A stretch of 64,000 bases of DNA from Quadrisphaera sp. INWT6 (GCF_015390235.1 NZ_VUOH01000005.1:124001-188000), one strand, 5' to 3'. Counted from the first letter of the stretch, positions 30,777 through 40,139 are shown. Made by a program: numbers and translations. The notes: generated from the sequence alone by a model not told the origin.

Positions 30777-32351
30777 TCACTCGAAGAGCGCCGGCTCGTC
30801 GACCGACGTCGGGCGGCCGGTGGGGCGGACGGCGCTGTCGGTGTCGTACAGCCGTGCCTCGTCGCCGACGAACTCCAGCTCCACGGGGATGCCGACCCGC
30901 TGTCCGGTCTTGATGAGGTACTTCCCCCGCCCGGGGTGGCGGGCACCGGCCTGCCAGGACTCCGGCGCTGACCAGGACGCGACCATTGCACGCTCCTTGT
31001 CCGACAGCGGCACCACCGCCGAGACCGCGTCCAGCTCCCGCGGCGGCAGCCCTGCCAGCACGGTGACGGCGTTGCGCTCGACGAACCCACGGGCCTTGGC
31101 GCGGTCCTCCTCGGTCGGCAGCGCCGACAGGTCGTCCAGGGAATGCGTCGCCATCGCGTGCGCGACGTCGCGGCCGCGGTAGACCCGGGTGAGGGCGTCG
31201 GCGTGGTCAACCAGGCCGGGCGCTCCTCGGAGCGCGCGCCACAGCTCGTCCATGACGGCGAAGTACTTGCGCCGCGGCGCAAGGCCGGCCTCGGCCAGGG
31301 CGGTGGAGGCGTCGATGACGGCGAAGCCGTAGGACCAGGTGGACAGCATTGCCGCGGCCACCAGAGTGTCCCCGGATGCGGCGACCGCGGAGATGTCGAC
31401 GCTGACCGCCGGTGCCTCCAGGTCGATGGGCTGCGTCGTCGGGCCGTCGAAGACGCCCTTCAGCGAGCCCTCACATAGCAGCGCCAACGTCTGGCGCAGC
31501 TCCTTGGTCTCGGCGCGGTAGGCGTCGTGGTCGTCGAGCTCGGAGGCGGCGACGAGCCGGTCCGGGCCTTCGCGGACCACCTTGAGCACTTCGGGGATGG
31601 TCGGGGAGAGCTCCCGGCGCTGCGCGGCGGTCATCCCCGCGGGGAGGCGGCCGCGGGGCTTGCGGTCGGTGAGCAGGTCGACGGCGGCGCCGAGAACCAC
31701 CTCCTCGCCGTTGGTCATCCCGCCGTGACGGCGGACCAGGGAGCACAGCGCGAGGGTCGCCGACAGGCGCCGCCCGCGGACCTCCATGCGCAGCCGGTCA
31801 GCGGCTTCCCCGCTGAGCTGGCTCAGGGCAGAGCCGAGCGGTCCGGCGTCCAGGGGGTTGATGCGGTCCAGACCACGTCCTACGCGGATGACCTGCCCGC
31901 CGGCGGCTTCGACGACGGCGGAGTAGTCCGGCTTGAGGTCCCCCAGGAACAGGGGCCGCACGCCGAAGGCCATGAGCCCGCGGGCCAGGCGCTTCAGGGC
32001 GGCGGACTTGCCGGTGCCGGGCTGACCGAGCAGGGTCAGCCCGCGGTTGGTGATCAGACCGGCCTCGAGCCAGGCAAAGGGGTCCAGGCAGACGACCTCG
32101 CCCCACATCATGTGGCGCCCGAACGGCACCCCGACGGACGGCGCCCCGGAGCCCGCGACGAAGGGGAACAGGCCGCAGGCCTGCACGGTGGTGGCCTGGT
32201 ACTCCGGGGCGACTCCGGAGTGGGCGAGGCGTCCGGCGCCGCGGTCACGCCACCCCCAGGCGGGGGCGATGACGTCGGGCAGCTCCGGCTGTGCCACGGC
32301 GCGGGCCACCCTCGTCGTCGTCCGGCTCTCTCGACGAACGGTGCGGCTCAT
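30777..32351 (-). CDS. VirB4-like conjugation ATPase
   Basis: 524 aa from the ATG at 32351, which overlaps the upstream stop by 4 nt. It has Walker A LLGQPGTGKSAALKRL near residue 115 and Walker B RKYFAVMDELWRALRG, with VirB4/TraC-type motifs after it (ATHSLDDLSALPTEED, RNAVTVLAGLPPREL). The N-terminal domain that canonical VirB4 carries is encoded separately by the preceding SCO6880-like gene, as is usual in actinobacterial systems. It energises assembly of the transfer channel. Confidence 0.93.
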   Translation of the reverse strand: MSRTVRRESRTTTRVARAVAQPELPDVIAPAWGWRDRGAGRLAHSGVAPEYQATTVQACGLFPFVAGSGAPSVGVPFGRHMMWGEVVCLDPFAWLEAGLITNRGLTLLGQPGTGKSAALKRLARGLMAFGVRPLFLGDLKPDYSAVVEAAGGQVIRVGRGLDRINPLDAGPLGSALSQLSGEAADRLRMEVRGRRLSATLALCSLVRRHGGMTNGEEVVLGAAVDLLTDRKPRGRLPAGMTAAQRRELSPTIPEVLKVVREGPDRLVAASELDDHDAYRAETKELRQTLALLCEGSLKGVFDGPTTQPIDLEAPAVSVDISAVAASGDTLVAAAMLSTWSYGFAVIDASTALAEAGLAPRRKYFAVMDELWRALRGAPGLVDHADALTRVYRGRDVAHAMATHSLDDLSALPTEEDRAKARGFVERNAVTVLAGLPPRELDAVSAVVPLSDKERAMVASWSAPESWQAGARHPGRGKYLIKTGQRVGIPVELEFVGDEARLYDTDSAVRPTGRPTSVDEPALFE

Positions 32352-33907
32352 GCGAGCACGCGCCCGGCGACATGCGCAGGGTGCAGCCCCGCGGGCAGCG
32401 TGGTGGCGAAGCCGAGGGCCTGCGAGCCCCACAGCCGGCGCAGGCGGACCTTGGACTGGTCGGCGCGGGCTTCGGTGTCGGCGATCGCGGCGGCCAGCGC
32501 GGTGTCGTCGTCGCCGTCCAGCACCGTGGTCGTGACGTACAGGCTCATCAGCACGACCCCCGCTCCGAGGGCCTCCTCACGCGCCGCGGCCACGGCGCGC
32601 TCCCGGTCGGCGATGTCGCGGGCCGTCGCGTCTCGGCCCTGGCTGCGCCGGTACGCGTCCCGGAAGGCAGCGGCGTTCACCTGGCTCTCCAGCACCCGGG
32701 CCGCGGCGCCTGCGGGCAGTGGGCGGAACAGGAGCGTCACCCGGCGGGGAAACCGCCCCGGGGAGAGCAGCCGGGTGAGCACGTTGGCGGTGACCTGCTG
32801 ACGGGGTGCTTCGTGCCAGGCCCAGGAGACCGAGGTGCCGGAGTCGTGGCGGTAGGTGCCCCAGCTGTCCTCGGCGGCCACCGGGCCGGCCTCACCCCAG
32901 GCGAGCAGCGGGCAGGTGCCGGCGCCGGAGGAGGAGGGCAGGGCGTCGTCGAGCAGGGTGTTGACGTCGCCGCGGCTGGCGGGGTCGAAGGCGGTGCGCA
33001 CGGTGCCGGCGAGCTCGGCGGCGGTGGCCCGTCCCAAGACGGTGACGCCGCACTCCCCGAGCGCGGCCTCCATGCCGGTCAGGGCGCGGGCGACCTCGGC
33101 GGTGCGGTCGGCGAGGTCGGGCAGACGCTCTCCGGCGCGGGAGGGGTCGAAGGTGATGGAGACGCGGGTGTCGACGTCGGCGGCCGCCGCGGGTGAGCGC
33201 AGGATCAGCTCGCGCAGCAGGGCCAGGACGTCGGCGGGTGCCTCCGGGTGCAGGCGGGAGGCGACGTTGCGGGCCAGCGTCGAGCCCGGCTCGGGTGCGG
33301 TGTCCACGGTGACGGCGACCCAGGCCACCAGCGGGTCGAAGCCGCGCGAGGCCAGCCAGGAGTGCCAGGAAGCGACCCAGCCGTCGGCGGCGTCGCTGTC
33401 CACGAGCCACGTCGAGGACGACGCGCAGCGCAGCGTGGCCGTGAGCATCCCCGAGCGCTCGTCCTGCACCAGGCCGAACGCCCCGCCACGGCCGTCGGCC
33501 ACGGACAGCAGCCGCGTGGTGGCCAGGGCCCCGGGGAGCTGCCAGGCGGAGGGGTGCTCGACGACGACCCCGGCGCGCAGGCTGGTGTACCCGCGCATCC
33601 GGGCCCAGGTGAACTGCCCGCGCCGCAGAACGACGTCGGTCAGCGGGGCCCCATCGAAGCGCGCCACCGTCAGCACGGCCACGAGCCCGCACGGCAGCGC
33701 GACGACGAGCCCGGCACGCACAGACGTGCTCAGCGCCAGCAGCGGCAGCACGATGCAGGCCAGGACGACGGCGGTGGCCACGGCGCCGAGGCCGAACAGG
33801 CCGATGCCGCGGGTGCGGCGCCAGCCGCCGTAGGTCCGTGGTGGCTGCGCCGACGACATCGACATCGAGGACGTGGCGTGCGGACGCGTCGCGGTGCTCG
33901 TGCTCAT
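32348..33907 (-). CDS. SCO6880-family conjugation protein (VirB3/VirB4 N-domain-like)
   Basis: 519 aa. Two adjacent N-terminal membrane helices (about 33-78) resemble VirB3/PrgI, followed by a large soluble domain like the N-terminal part of VirB4 (TSLRAGVVVEHPSAWQLPG, LLFRPLPAGAAARVLESQV). It starts at an ATG overlapping the upstream stop (ATGA) and overlaps the VirB4 gene by 4 nt. The split VirB4 arrangement is diagnostic of actinobacterial SCO6880-type transfer systems. Confidence 0.88.
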   Translation of the reverse strand: MSTSTATRPHATSSMSMSSAQPPRTYGGWRRTRGIGLFGLGAVATAVVLACIVLPLLALSTSVRAGLVVALPCGLVAVLTVARFDGAPLTDVVLRRGQFTWARMRGYTSLRAGVVVEHPSAWQLPGALATTRLLSVADGRGGAFGLVQDERSGMLTATLRCASSSTWLVDSDAADGWVASWHSWLASRGFDPLVAWVAVTVDTAPEPGSTLARNVASRLHPEAPADVLALLRELILRSPAAAADVDTRVSITFDPSRAGERLPDLADRTAEVARALTGMEAALGECGVTVLGRATAAELAGTVRTAFDPASRGDVNTLLDDALPSSSGAGTCPLLAWGEAGPVAAEDSWGTYRHDSGTSVSWAWHEAPRQQVTANVLTRLLSPGRFPRRVTLLFRPLPAGAAARVLESQVNAAAFRDAYRRSQGRDATARDIADRERAVAAAREEALGAGVVLMSLYVTTTVLDGDDDTALAAAIADTEARADQSKVRLRRLWGSQALGFATTLPAGLHPAHVAGRVLA

Positions 33908-35172
33908 CGGTTCTCTCCTGAAGACGTGGTGGTCATGGCGCCGCCAGCGGTGTGGCTCGCGGCGACGGTCGCGTCGTAGGCGCCCTTGGCGGCCGCGACA
34001 CCGGCACCGGCGACACCCCCTGCAGCACCGGCTCCCGCGGCAGCACCTGCCGACGAGCCGCTCGCCGCCGTGGACGCAGCACCAGCGCTGGCACCCGACG
34101 CCGTCGACGACGCAGCGGTGGTCGAGGCAGCGCCGCTGGCCGCACCACCCGCCCCACCGCCAGAGCTGCCAGGTGCCGCGTAGGCCGACGTCGCTGCCGG
34201 GCCGAGGTCGGACTTCATCTGCGTGGCGTGCGCACCCGCGTCACCCCCACCCGAGCCCGCACCGCGCAGCGCCGAGATGCCCTGCGCGCCGGCGGCGGCC
34301 AACGACAGCGTCGTCGACAGGCCGCGGCTCGGGCCGCCGCTGTCGCCGGTGGCCCAGCTGAAGAACCGCATGAGCACGGGCAGCGCGACGACGCTCATGA
34401 CGATCATCGACAGCCCCACGATGACGGTCCGCGGGTCCCCGCCGTTCGCGATCGTCCCCTCCGGACCCGCGGTCATGCGCAGCGCGACGGCGTACACGAG
34501 GGCCGCGACGGGCTTGTAGGCAATCAGCGCCAGCATCCAGGCGAGCACCTTGCCCAGCCAGGGGCGTCCGTAGCCGGTGACGTTCCCGGCGGCGGCCAGC
34601 ACGAGCAGCCCGGCCAGGACGACGACGGCGCCCTCGCGGAACATCATCAGCACCGCCTGAACGAGCCCGGCGAGCATGACGAGCAGCCCGATGACGATGG
34701 CGGCGCCGGCAGAGTTGATGCCCTGCAGCCCGGCCAGGGCCACGAGTCGCTCGACGACCTGCCCGCTGGCGGCGCGGTCCAGCACCCAGGAGGAGAAGTC
34801 GTCTCCGGCGCGCAGCGCCAGGGCGGAGCCGGTGATGCCGACGGCGGCCCACAGCGCAAGGGTGACGAGCCCGCGCCCGATGTCGAGGAGCGGGTCCAGG
34901 CGGTGGGTGATCGCCATGCGCAGGCCCTGCCACGTCACGCCAGCGGCAGCGATGACCAGTGAAAGCCACCAGACGTCGTCGCGGATGGCCAGGGCGGGTG
35001 AGGTGGTGACGTCGATGGCGGGCACCTCGACCCACCAGCCGATGGTGGTCTTGATGACCCAGGTGGCGCCTTCGCGCATGGCGTCGGCGAAGGAGTTGCC
35101 GAGGCTGGCGGTGGCGGCGTCCGCCACGGCGCCGACGACGCAGCTGGCGGGGTCCAAGACGTCGCACGGCAT
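33904..35172 (-). CDS. VirB6/TrbL-like polytopic conjugation protein
   Basis: 422 aa from the ATG at 35172. After MPCDVLDPASCVVG come about six to seven membrane helices (residues 50-290), then an Ala/Gly/Ser-rich soluble tail of about 120 residues. It corresponds by order and topology to SCO6881-type VirB6 analogues that form the inner-membrane core of the channel. Start and stop overlap both neighbours. Confidence 0.88.
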   Translation of the reverse strand: MPCDVLDPASCVVGAVADAATASLGNSFADAMREGATWVIKTTIGWWVEVPAIDVTTSPALAIRDDVWWLSLVIAAAGVTWQGLRMAITHRLDPLLDIGRGLVTLALWAAVGITGSALALRAGDDFSSWVLDRAASGQVVERLVALAGLQGINSAGAAIVIGLLVMLAGLVQAVLMMFREGAVVVLAGLLVLAAAGNVTGYGRPWLGKVLAWMLALIAYKPVAALVYAVALRMTAGPEGTIANGGDPRTVIVGLSMIVMSVVALPVLMRFFSWATGDSGGPSRGLSTTLSLAAAGAQGISALRGAGSGGGDAGAHATQMKSDLGPAATSAYAAPGSSGGGAGGAASGAASTTAASSTASGASAGAASTAASGSSAGAAAGAGAAGGVAGAGVAAAKGAYDATVAASHTAGGAMTTTSSGENR

Positions 35173-36014
35173 CAGTCGCCGCCGCCCGTCGGAGGCTGGG
35201 CGGGGTCGAAGCGCGTGAGGTCCATGGGGACGTCGGGCAGCTGGGTCACGATGCTGTTCCAGGTGCCGGCGCTGGGTGCGAGCAGGCACCAGTCGTCGTC
35301 CTGGCGGATCATGACGACGTCGACGCTGAACACCTGAGGCGAGCCGTCGGCGGCGGCTGACGTCAGGACCAGCTGCACGTGCCGGTTGCCCTGCGGCAGC
35401 TGCTCGACGGTGTAGCCGAGCAGCGTGGCGTCGCCCGGGGGCAGGGGCTGCCCGTCACGCAGATCGACGGCGACGCGGGCCTCGGCGTAGTCCTTCTCGA
35501 CGGCGACGCTCAGCGCCTGCTGCGCGGGACCGGTGACCTGGTTCTCCAAGGCCGCACGGAAGGTCGTCGAGCCTGCCGAGGGGCCCGCGGCGTAGGAGAT
35601 GTGGACGGCGGCGAGCACGGCGCCGAGGTCGGTGTCGGCGTACCCGACGTCGAGCGGGCCGTCCTGGCTCGCCGGACCGGCGGCGGCAGAGGCGGGCAGC
35701 GGGGTGCCCTGGTGGTCGACCCAGGTGAGGTCGCTCGTCGAGGACGGCGCCGGGGACTGGCTGGCCCCGTCCGGCGCTGCACTCTGCTCGGCGGTCGGAG
35801 GGGCGCCACCTGCGTTCTCGCCGTCGCGCAGGACGTTCCAGGCCGATAGGGCCGTGGCCGGGAAGACCACCGCGATGACAGCGAGGACGACCATCTGCCT
35901 GCGGCGTCGGCGGTTCTGCAGCCGGGCCGGGTCGTGGGCGCGGGCGTAGGTCACCGAGCGGTGTCGGTGGGCCCCGGGGGTGCGCCGTGGTGGTGGCACG
36001 AGCGGGGTGGGCAC
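35172..36014 (-). CDS. VirB8/TcpC-like conjugation protein
   Basis: 280 aa, GTG start. A basic N-terminus (QNRRRRRQ) precedes one membrane helix (about 40-60), a disordered Ser/Pro/Ala linker and an extracytoplasmic domain (about 95-270) consistent with the NTF2-like fold of VirB8/TcpC. Its position between the VirB6 analogue and the small pilin-like gene matches SCO6882-type clusters. It shares one base with the VirB6 start. Confidence 0.8.
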   Translation of the reverse strand: MPTPLVPPPRRTPGAHRHRSVTYARAHDPARLQNRRRRRQMVVLAVIAVVFPATALSAWNVLRDGENAGGAPPTAEQSAAPDGASQSPAPSSTSDLTWVDHQGTPLPASAAAGPASQDGPLDVGYADTDLGAVLAAVHISYAAGPSAGSTTFRAALENQVTGPAQQALSVAVEKDYAEARVAVDLRDGQPLPPGDATLLGYTVEQLPQGNRHVQLVLTSAAADGSPQVFSVDVVMIRQDDDWCLLAPSAGTWNSIVTQLPDVPMDLTRFDPAQPPTGGGD

Positions 36015-36284
36015 TCAGACCACCGCCCCGACGATGGCGGCGGAGAAGGCGATGACGGTCAGGCCGCCGAGCACCCAGGGGATGCCAGCTGCGCCGTCGG
36101 CGGCGACGGCGGAGCGGTTGCGCCGGCCGATCATCATCATGATCGCGCAGACGAGGAGGCCGGCGACCCCGGCGACGAGACCACCCCACTTCAGCCAGCC
36201 GAGCAGGGTGTTGACCGCCTCGCCGAGGCCTGGTGGGGCGACGGGCGCGGGGTTCGGGATGGTGGCGGTCAGCAGCCAGCTCAC
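36015..36284 (-). CDS. Small two-helix membrane protein, pilin/VirB2-like
   Basis: 89 aa from the GTG at 36284 (GGGAG at 7 nt; GTGA overlap with the upstream gene). The two hydrophobic helices WLKWGGLVAGVAGLLVCAIM and WVLGGLTVIAFSAAIVGAVV are separated by a short basic loop (GRRNRSAVAADGAAG). Size, topology and place in the operon fit a VirB2-type channel subunit; sequence alone does not prove it. Confidence 0.75.
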   Translation of the reverse strand: MSWLLTATIPNPAPVAPPGLGEAVNTLLGWLKWGGLVAGVAGLLVCAIMMMIGRRNRSAVAADGAAGIPWVLGGLTVIAFSAAIVGAVV

Positions 36285-36874
36285 GAGGTGGCTCCCTTCT
36301 GCTGGCGTCGCTGAGCTCGGCTCGTGGCGACGGGGGCAGGTTCGACGGCGGTCACGAGCCGCGTGACGGCCTTGGCGTAGGCGGTGGAGGGGCCGCGCTG
36401 GTCGTGGGCCTCGTAGCGCCAGCGCTGGACGTGCGGAACTTCGGTGATCGAGGCGACGAAGACGCTGAGCGCGCGCACCCGGGCCCGTGCGCCGAGCGGT
36501 TCCTGGCCTCGCCCGTCCCGCACCAGGGCGAGGTGGATCGCGGGCGCTGAGGAGACGCTGGTCAGGCGCCGCACGGCGTGGGTGGCGGCGATGACGCCGT
36601 CCACGGTCGCAGCCGCGACGACGACGCAGTCCGCGGTGCCATGCACCGCGACGGGGGTGAGGTCGACCTCGCGGTAGGTCTCGGGCAGGTGGGCCGCCAG
36701 GGTGCTGGCGCCGCTGCCGCCGTGGGCGCTGACCAGCACGACGTCGGTCGTCGGGGAGGCCGACGAGGTCGGCGCTGGACCGATCAGAGGGCGGGCTGTG
36801 GAGCCGTCGGCGGGCGTGGGGGTGGGTGGCGCCGGGGCGTCGGGAGCCGCGGTCGTCATCACTGTGGTTGTCAC
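36281..36874 (-). CDS. DUF6668-like ParA-type protein with altered P-loop
   Basis: 197 aa, GTG start at 36874 with an in-frame ATG 15 nt later. A Thr/Pro-rich N-terminus precedes a P-loop-like VVLVSAHGGSGASTLAAHL. The catalytic lysine of a normal Walker A/ParA motif (GKS/T) is Ala here, so ATP hydrolysis is doubtful. It is the first gene of the transfer operon; similar proteins head SCO6880-type clusters. Confidence 0.75.
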   Translation of the reverse strand: MTTTVMTTAAPDAPAPPTPTPADGSTARPLIGPAPTSSASPTTDVVLVSAHGGSGASTLAAHLPETYREVDLTPVAVHGTADCVVVAAATVDGVIAATHAVRRLTSVSSAPAIHLALVRDGRGQEPLGARARVRALSVFVASITEVPHVQRWRYEAHDQRGPSTAYAKAVTRLVTAVEPAPVATSRAQRRQQKGATS

Positions 36875-36974
36875 TGGACAGACACCTCATTCACATGAGT
36901 TGATGGCCGGACGCTACAACGCCACTACGGCGATGTCACGCGCCCTGAGCCGCCCCGGACAGCGATCACCGCGA

Positions 36975-37024
36975 CCTGTGGACGGCGCGCTCCGCCCTGC
37001 CCACCTGTGGAAACACCCTGTGGA
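36975..37024. repeat. Triple CCTGTGGA repeat in the divergent promoter region
   Basis: CCTGTGGA occurs at 36975-36982, 37004-37011 and 37017-37024; the last two extend to CCTGTGGAAA and are 13 bp apart. They lie between the divergent transfer operon and the plus-strand gene at 37040. This could be a regulator site or weak DnaA-box-like elements (TGTGGA). Confidence 0.45.
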
Positions 37025-37039
37025 AAGTCGAGGTCCGCC

Positions 37040-37402
37040 ATGACGACCCCCATCACCTCCCAGACCCCCGAGCTCACCGAGAGCCCATCCGCGGACGAAG
37101 CCCTCCGGTCCGCGCGAGGTGTCCTCGCCGCGCTCATCGAGCACGCCCGCGCCGAGGGCGAGCAGGCCCGCGCCGAGGTCGCGCTCGCCCACCTCGATGA
37201 CACGTGGCCGCTGCCCGCACCTGCCAGCGGTGACGGCGTCGACGCCCGCGGCGCCGTCCTCGTCGACGAGGCCATCAGCGCCGTCGTCGCCGTCGTCCAC
37301 ACCGCCGAGGAGGCACAGACGCGCGCCCGCGGGCTGAGGGCGCTGGAGGTCATCACCTCTTGCCTCGACATGCCGCGTGACGTGCCCTCCGGTCAGCCGT
37401 GA
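37040..37402 (+). CDS. Hypothetical conjugative-element protein
   Basis: 120 aa from the ATG at 37040 (GAGG at 6 nt). It is acidic and mostly helical (DEALRSARGVLAALIEHARAEG ... AISAVVAVVHTAEEAQTRARG) with no membrane segment and no recognised family. Its stop overlaps the GTG of the next gene (GTGA), so the two are coupled. It is transcribed divergently from the transfer operon. Confidence 0.65.
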   Translation: MTTPITSQTPELTESPSADEALRSARGVLAALIEHARAEGEQARAEVALAHLDDTWPLPAPASGDGVDARGAVLVDEAISAVVAVVHTAEEAQTRARGLRALEVITSCLDMPRDVPSGQP

Positions 37403-38685
37403 ACGTCGCCGATACCCTCGGCGACCTCACCGGCCAGCTGGCGCAGCTCTACGCCCAGCGCGGCCCGACCGTGGCGAACGACCTCGACGTCGACGCCGCG
37501 TTGCACGGCCGCTCCGCCGTCATCTCTTTGACGCGGGAGCTGCTGTTCTGGGGAACCCGGCTGCGCGAGGGCACCCGCCCCACGCTGGTCAACCAGGAGA
37601 CCAAGCCCGCCAACGGTCTGGCCTGGCACCTCGCTCGACATCCCATCCCAGAAGCCAACCGGTCACCGATGGACGTCGCCGCCCTCGCGACCCCAGGCTC
37701 GGCCGCCGAGCGCTGGGAACGCACCGCCACGCAGGCGACTCTCGCGCAGATGCAGTGGGATGCCAGCCCTTCCGCCCGGCCGATCGGCCCGGCGGTAAAG
37801 ACCGTCCTCGCCGACGCGACGGCCCTCGCGCTCAGCGTCAGCCATCTCGACCAGCGACTGGCGACCACCGCGGCCGCCAGCGGCCGCCCCGACGTGGCCA
37901 AGGCCCTCACTTCAGAAGCGGTCCACGGCCTGCGTACGAGCGCCGAGGCCACGCTGCGCCACCTGGCCCGGGAAGACCTCCCAGTCTGGCGCGCCGAAGT
38001 CTCCCTCCGACGCCCCCGGCTCGACGTCATGCCCATGCGGAGTCCCACCGACGTTCCCCGCGGACTAGCGCGCCTGATGTCGCTGCTCGATGCCGGGACG
38101 AACGTCGACCCTCGGCACCTGTACCTGGTGCTGCGCGGGCAGGAGCGCATCGCCAGCGCCCTGCACCAGGACTGCGCCGCCCTCTGGCGCAAGACGGCTG
38201 ATCCGAACGTCTTCGACGCCGGACGGCGCCTCACCGAGCTCCGCCTGTCCCTGCAGAGAACGAACTCAGCGCTGCGCAAGGACGTCGGCACCATCGAGCC
38301 AGCCGATCCCCGGCCGTTGCTGCAGCTCAACGAGTGTCTACGGGCGCTCGGCTTCTCCATCCCTGAAGGGGGGCGCGGCACCCAGCAGCGTGTCGACCTC
38401 GCCATCGACCAGACCACCACGCTGCTCTACAGCGTCGAGGCAGTCGGCTCCTGCGTTCGCAGCCAGGTCGACGGCCGGCGCTGGCTGGCGGCGCACTGGA
38501 ACCAGGACGAGACCCAGCAGAGCTGGCACAAGGTCGACCGGCTCGACCACGAGCGCGTCTACCCGCTCGTCGCCCTCGGTGAGACCGCGCTCGACCTGCT
38601 CACCCGGCCAGCCGTCCTCGCCGCGATGTCAGCGCCGCAGCCCGCGATGGCGCAGACCGCCACCCGCTCGCACGCCCTGGCCTGA
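37399..38685 (+). CDS. Hypothetical conjugative-element protein
   Basis: 428 aa, GTG start overlapping the previous stop. It is predicted almost all-helical and soluble; no catalytic motif is visible. Recognisable stretches are SLTRELLFWGTRLREG and ALGETALDLLTRPAVLAAM. Similar large helical proteins of unknown function accompany actinobacterial transfer clusters. It is a clean ORF with good codon usage. Confidence 0.65.
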   Translation: MNVADTLGDLTGQLAQLYAQRGPTVANDLDVDAALHGRSAVISLTRELLFWGTRLREGTRPTLVNQETKPANGLAWHLARHPIPEANRSPMDVAALATPGSAAERWERTATQATLAQMQWDASPSARPIGPAVKTVLADATALALSVSHLDQRLATTAAASGRPDVAKALTSEAVHGLRTSAEATLRHLAREDLPVWRAEVSLRRPRLDVMPMRSPTDVPRGLARLMSLLDAGTNVDPRHLYLVLRGQERIASALHQDCAALWRKTADPNVFDAGRRLTELRLSLQRTNSALRKDVGTIEPADPRPLLQLNECLRALGFSIPEGGRGTQQRVDLAIDQTTTLLYSVEAVGSCVRSQVDGRRWLAAHWNQDETQQSWHKVDRLDHERVYPLVALGETALDLLTRPAVLAAMSAPQPAMAQTATRSHALA

Positions 38686-38744
38686 TTGCCAGGCCGCTGA
38701 CCGCAGGCTCCCGCCCATCGAACCCGTGAAGGGGACTCCTCGTC

Positions 38745-40118
38745 ATGCCCAAGCACCGCCAGCCCACTCCGGTCACACGCCGAGCGCGCCCCGCGTTCGT
38801 GTCCATCGGAACGCTCACGCTCCTGTGCACCGCCACCGGCGCCGCACTGGCCGCCACGAACCCGACGTCCGCCGAGTCACCGACGCCGTCAGTCACGACG
38901 ACGGCGACCGCCTCGGCGACGCCCGACCCGACCAAACGGCCCACCGCCGCGGCGACGAGCGACCCCGCGGCCACCGAGCCTGGCGAGCCGAGCACCGCGG
39001 TAGCGCCCGTCAGCGACGGCCTGACGTGGCTGTCCGGCGCCTCCGGCGACGGCGCCGCCGACGGCGCACTGGGCCAGTGGCGCGGCGACCCCGTCGACAT
39101 CGTCGGCACCTGGGCCGACCAAGGCGACAACCAGACCCAGCTGTACTCCATCGCCCCCGGCGGGGAGGTCGCCGACTTCGACGGCGCCATCGACATCGCC
39201 CCCGGCGGCCTGCTCGACGGCGACACCTGGGCCGCCGCCGCCGACGGCGCCTACGACGATCGCTGGCGGGAGTCCCTAACCCGCATGGCCGAGCTGCGCC
39301 AGGGGCGCGGGACCACCTACGTGCGGCCCTTCCACGAGTTCAACCTCGGCGGGTGGGACTGGTCGGTCAGCCCCGGTGACGCCGAGAAATTCAAGGCCGC
39401 CTGGGCGCGCTACCGCGCCATCCAGCAGGAGGTCTTCCCCGAGGCGCGACTCGTCTACGGCGTGAACGTCACCAGCTCGGGCACCGACCTGGACTGGCGC
39501 ACCACGTGGCCTGGGGAGGGACAGGCAGACGTCCTCGGCGTGGACACCTACAACGGCTGGCCCACCATCAGCACCCCGGCCGAGTTCGACGCCCAGCTCG
39601 ACGCCCGCGGTGACGACGGCATCCCCATCGGGCTGGACGCCTACAGCGAGCAGGCCGCCGCGTGGGGCGTGCCGCTGGCGGTACCGGAGTGGTCAGGCCG
39701 CGCCGAGATGGGTGACGAGAGCGCGTACGTGACCGGGATGGTCGACTGGTTCGCCGCGAACGCCGGGGACGGACCGGGGCAGCTGGCTTACGAGATCCTC
39801 TTCAACGCCCCGCAGGACGACGGCAACTTCCAGCTCTTCTCCGAAGACACGAGGATGCCCGCCTCGGCGCAGGCCTACGTGGACGCCGTCGCCTCGACCG
39901 AGGCAGACCGCATCACCGAAGCCCCCTCACCGTCGGGCGCGTCAGACGCGGTGCAGGACGAGAAGTTGCAACCGGCGCCCACTCCGACCGCGACACCCAA
40001 CGCGACCGCCAAGCCGAACCAGCCGACGGAGGACGCGGGCGCTCCCGCCTCGCAGGCCGACGTCGACGAGCTCCTGGCTCGGCTGGACGCGCTACTGGAG
40101 CGCCTCGAACCGAACTGA
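38745..40118 (+). CDS. Secreted GH26-like glycoside hydrolase carried by the element
   Basis: 457 aa from the ATG at 38745. The signal peptide spans about 1-37 (ALA-ATN), followed by a Thr/Ala/Pro-rich spacer to about residue 88 and a GH26-type (beta/alpha)8 domain. The acid/base Glu lies in TYVRPFHEFNLGGWDW (E198) and the likely nucleophile in LAVPEWSGR (E315). GH26 enzymes are mainly beta-mannanases; the substrate here is unknown. After about 390 residues comes a second disordered linker and a short C-terminal coiled coil (DVDELLARLDALLERL). Finding it inside a transfer region suggests surface-polysaccharide trimming or simply cargo. Confidence 0.85.
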   Translation: MPKHRQPTPVTRRARPAFVSIGTLTLLCTATGAALAATNPTSAESPTPSVTTTATASATPDPTKRPTAAATSDPAATEPGEPSTAVAPVSDGLTWLSGASGDGAADGALGQWRGDPVDIVGTWADQGDNQTQLYSIAPGGEVADFDGAIDIAPGGLLDGDTWAAAADGAYDDRWRESLTRMAELRQGRGTTYVRPFHEFNLGGWDWSVSPGDAEKFKAAWARYRAIQQEVFPEARLVYGVNVTSSGTDLDWRTTWPGEGQADVLGVDTYNGWPTISTPAEFDAQLDARGDDGIPIGLDAYSEQAAAWGVPLAVPEWSGRAEMGDESAYVTGMVDWFAANAGDGPGQLAYEILFNAPQDDGNFQLFSEDTRMPASAQAYVDAVASTEADRITEAPSPSGASDAVQDEKLQPAPTPTATPNATAKPNQPTEDAGAPASQADVDELLARLDALLERLEPN

Positions 40119-40139
40119 CGACTCCCGCGACCATCCCGG

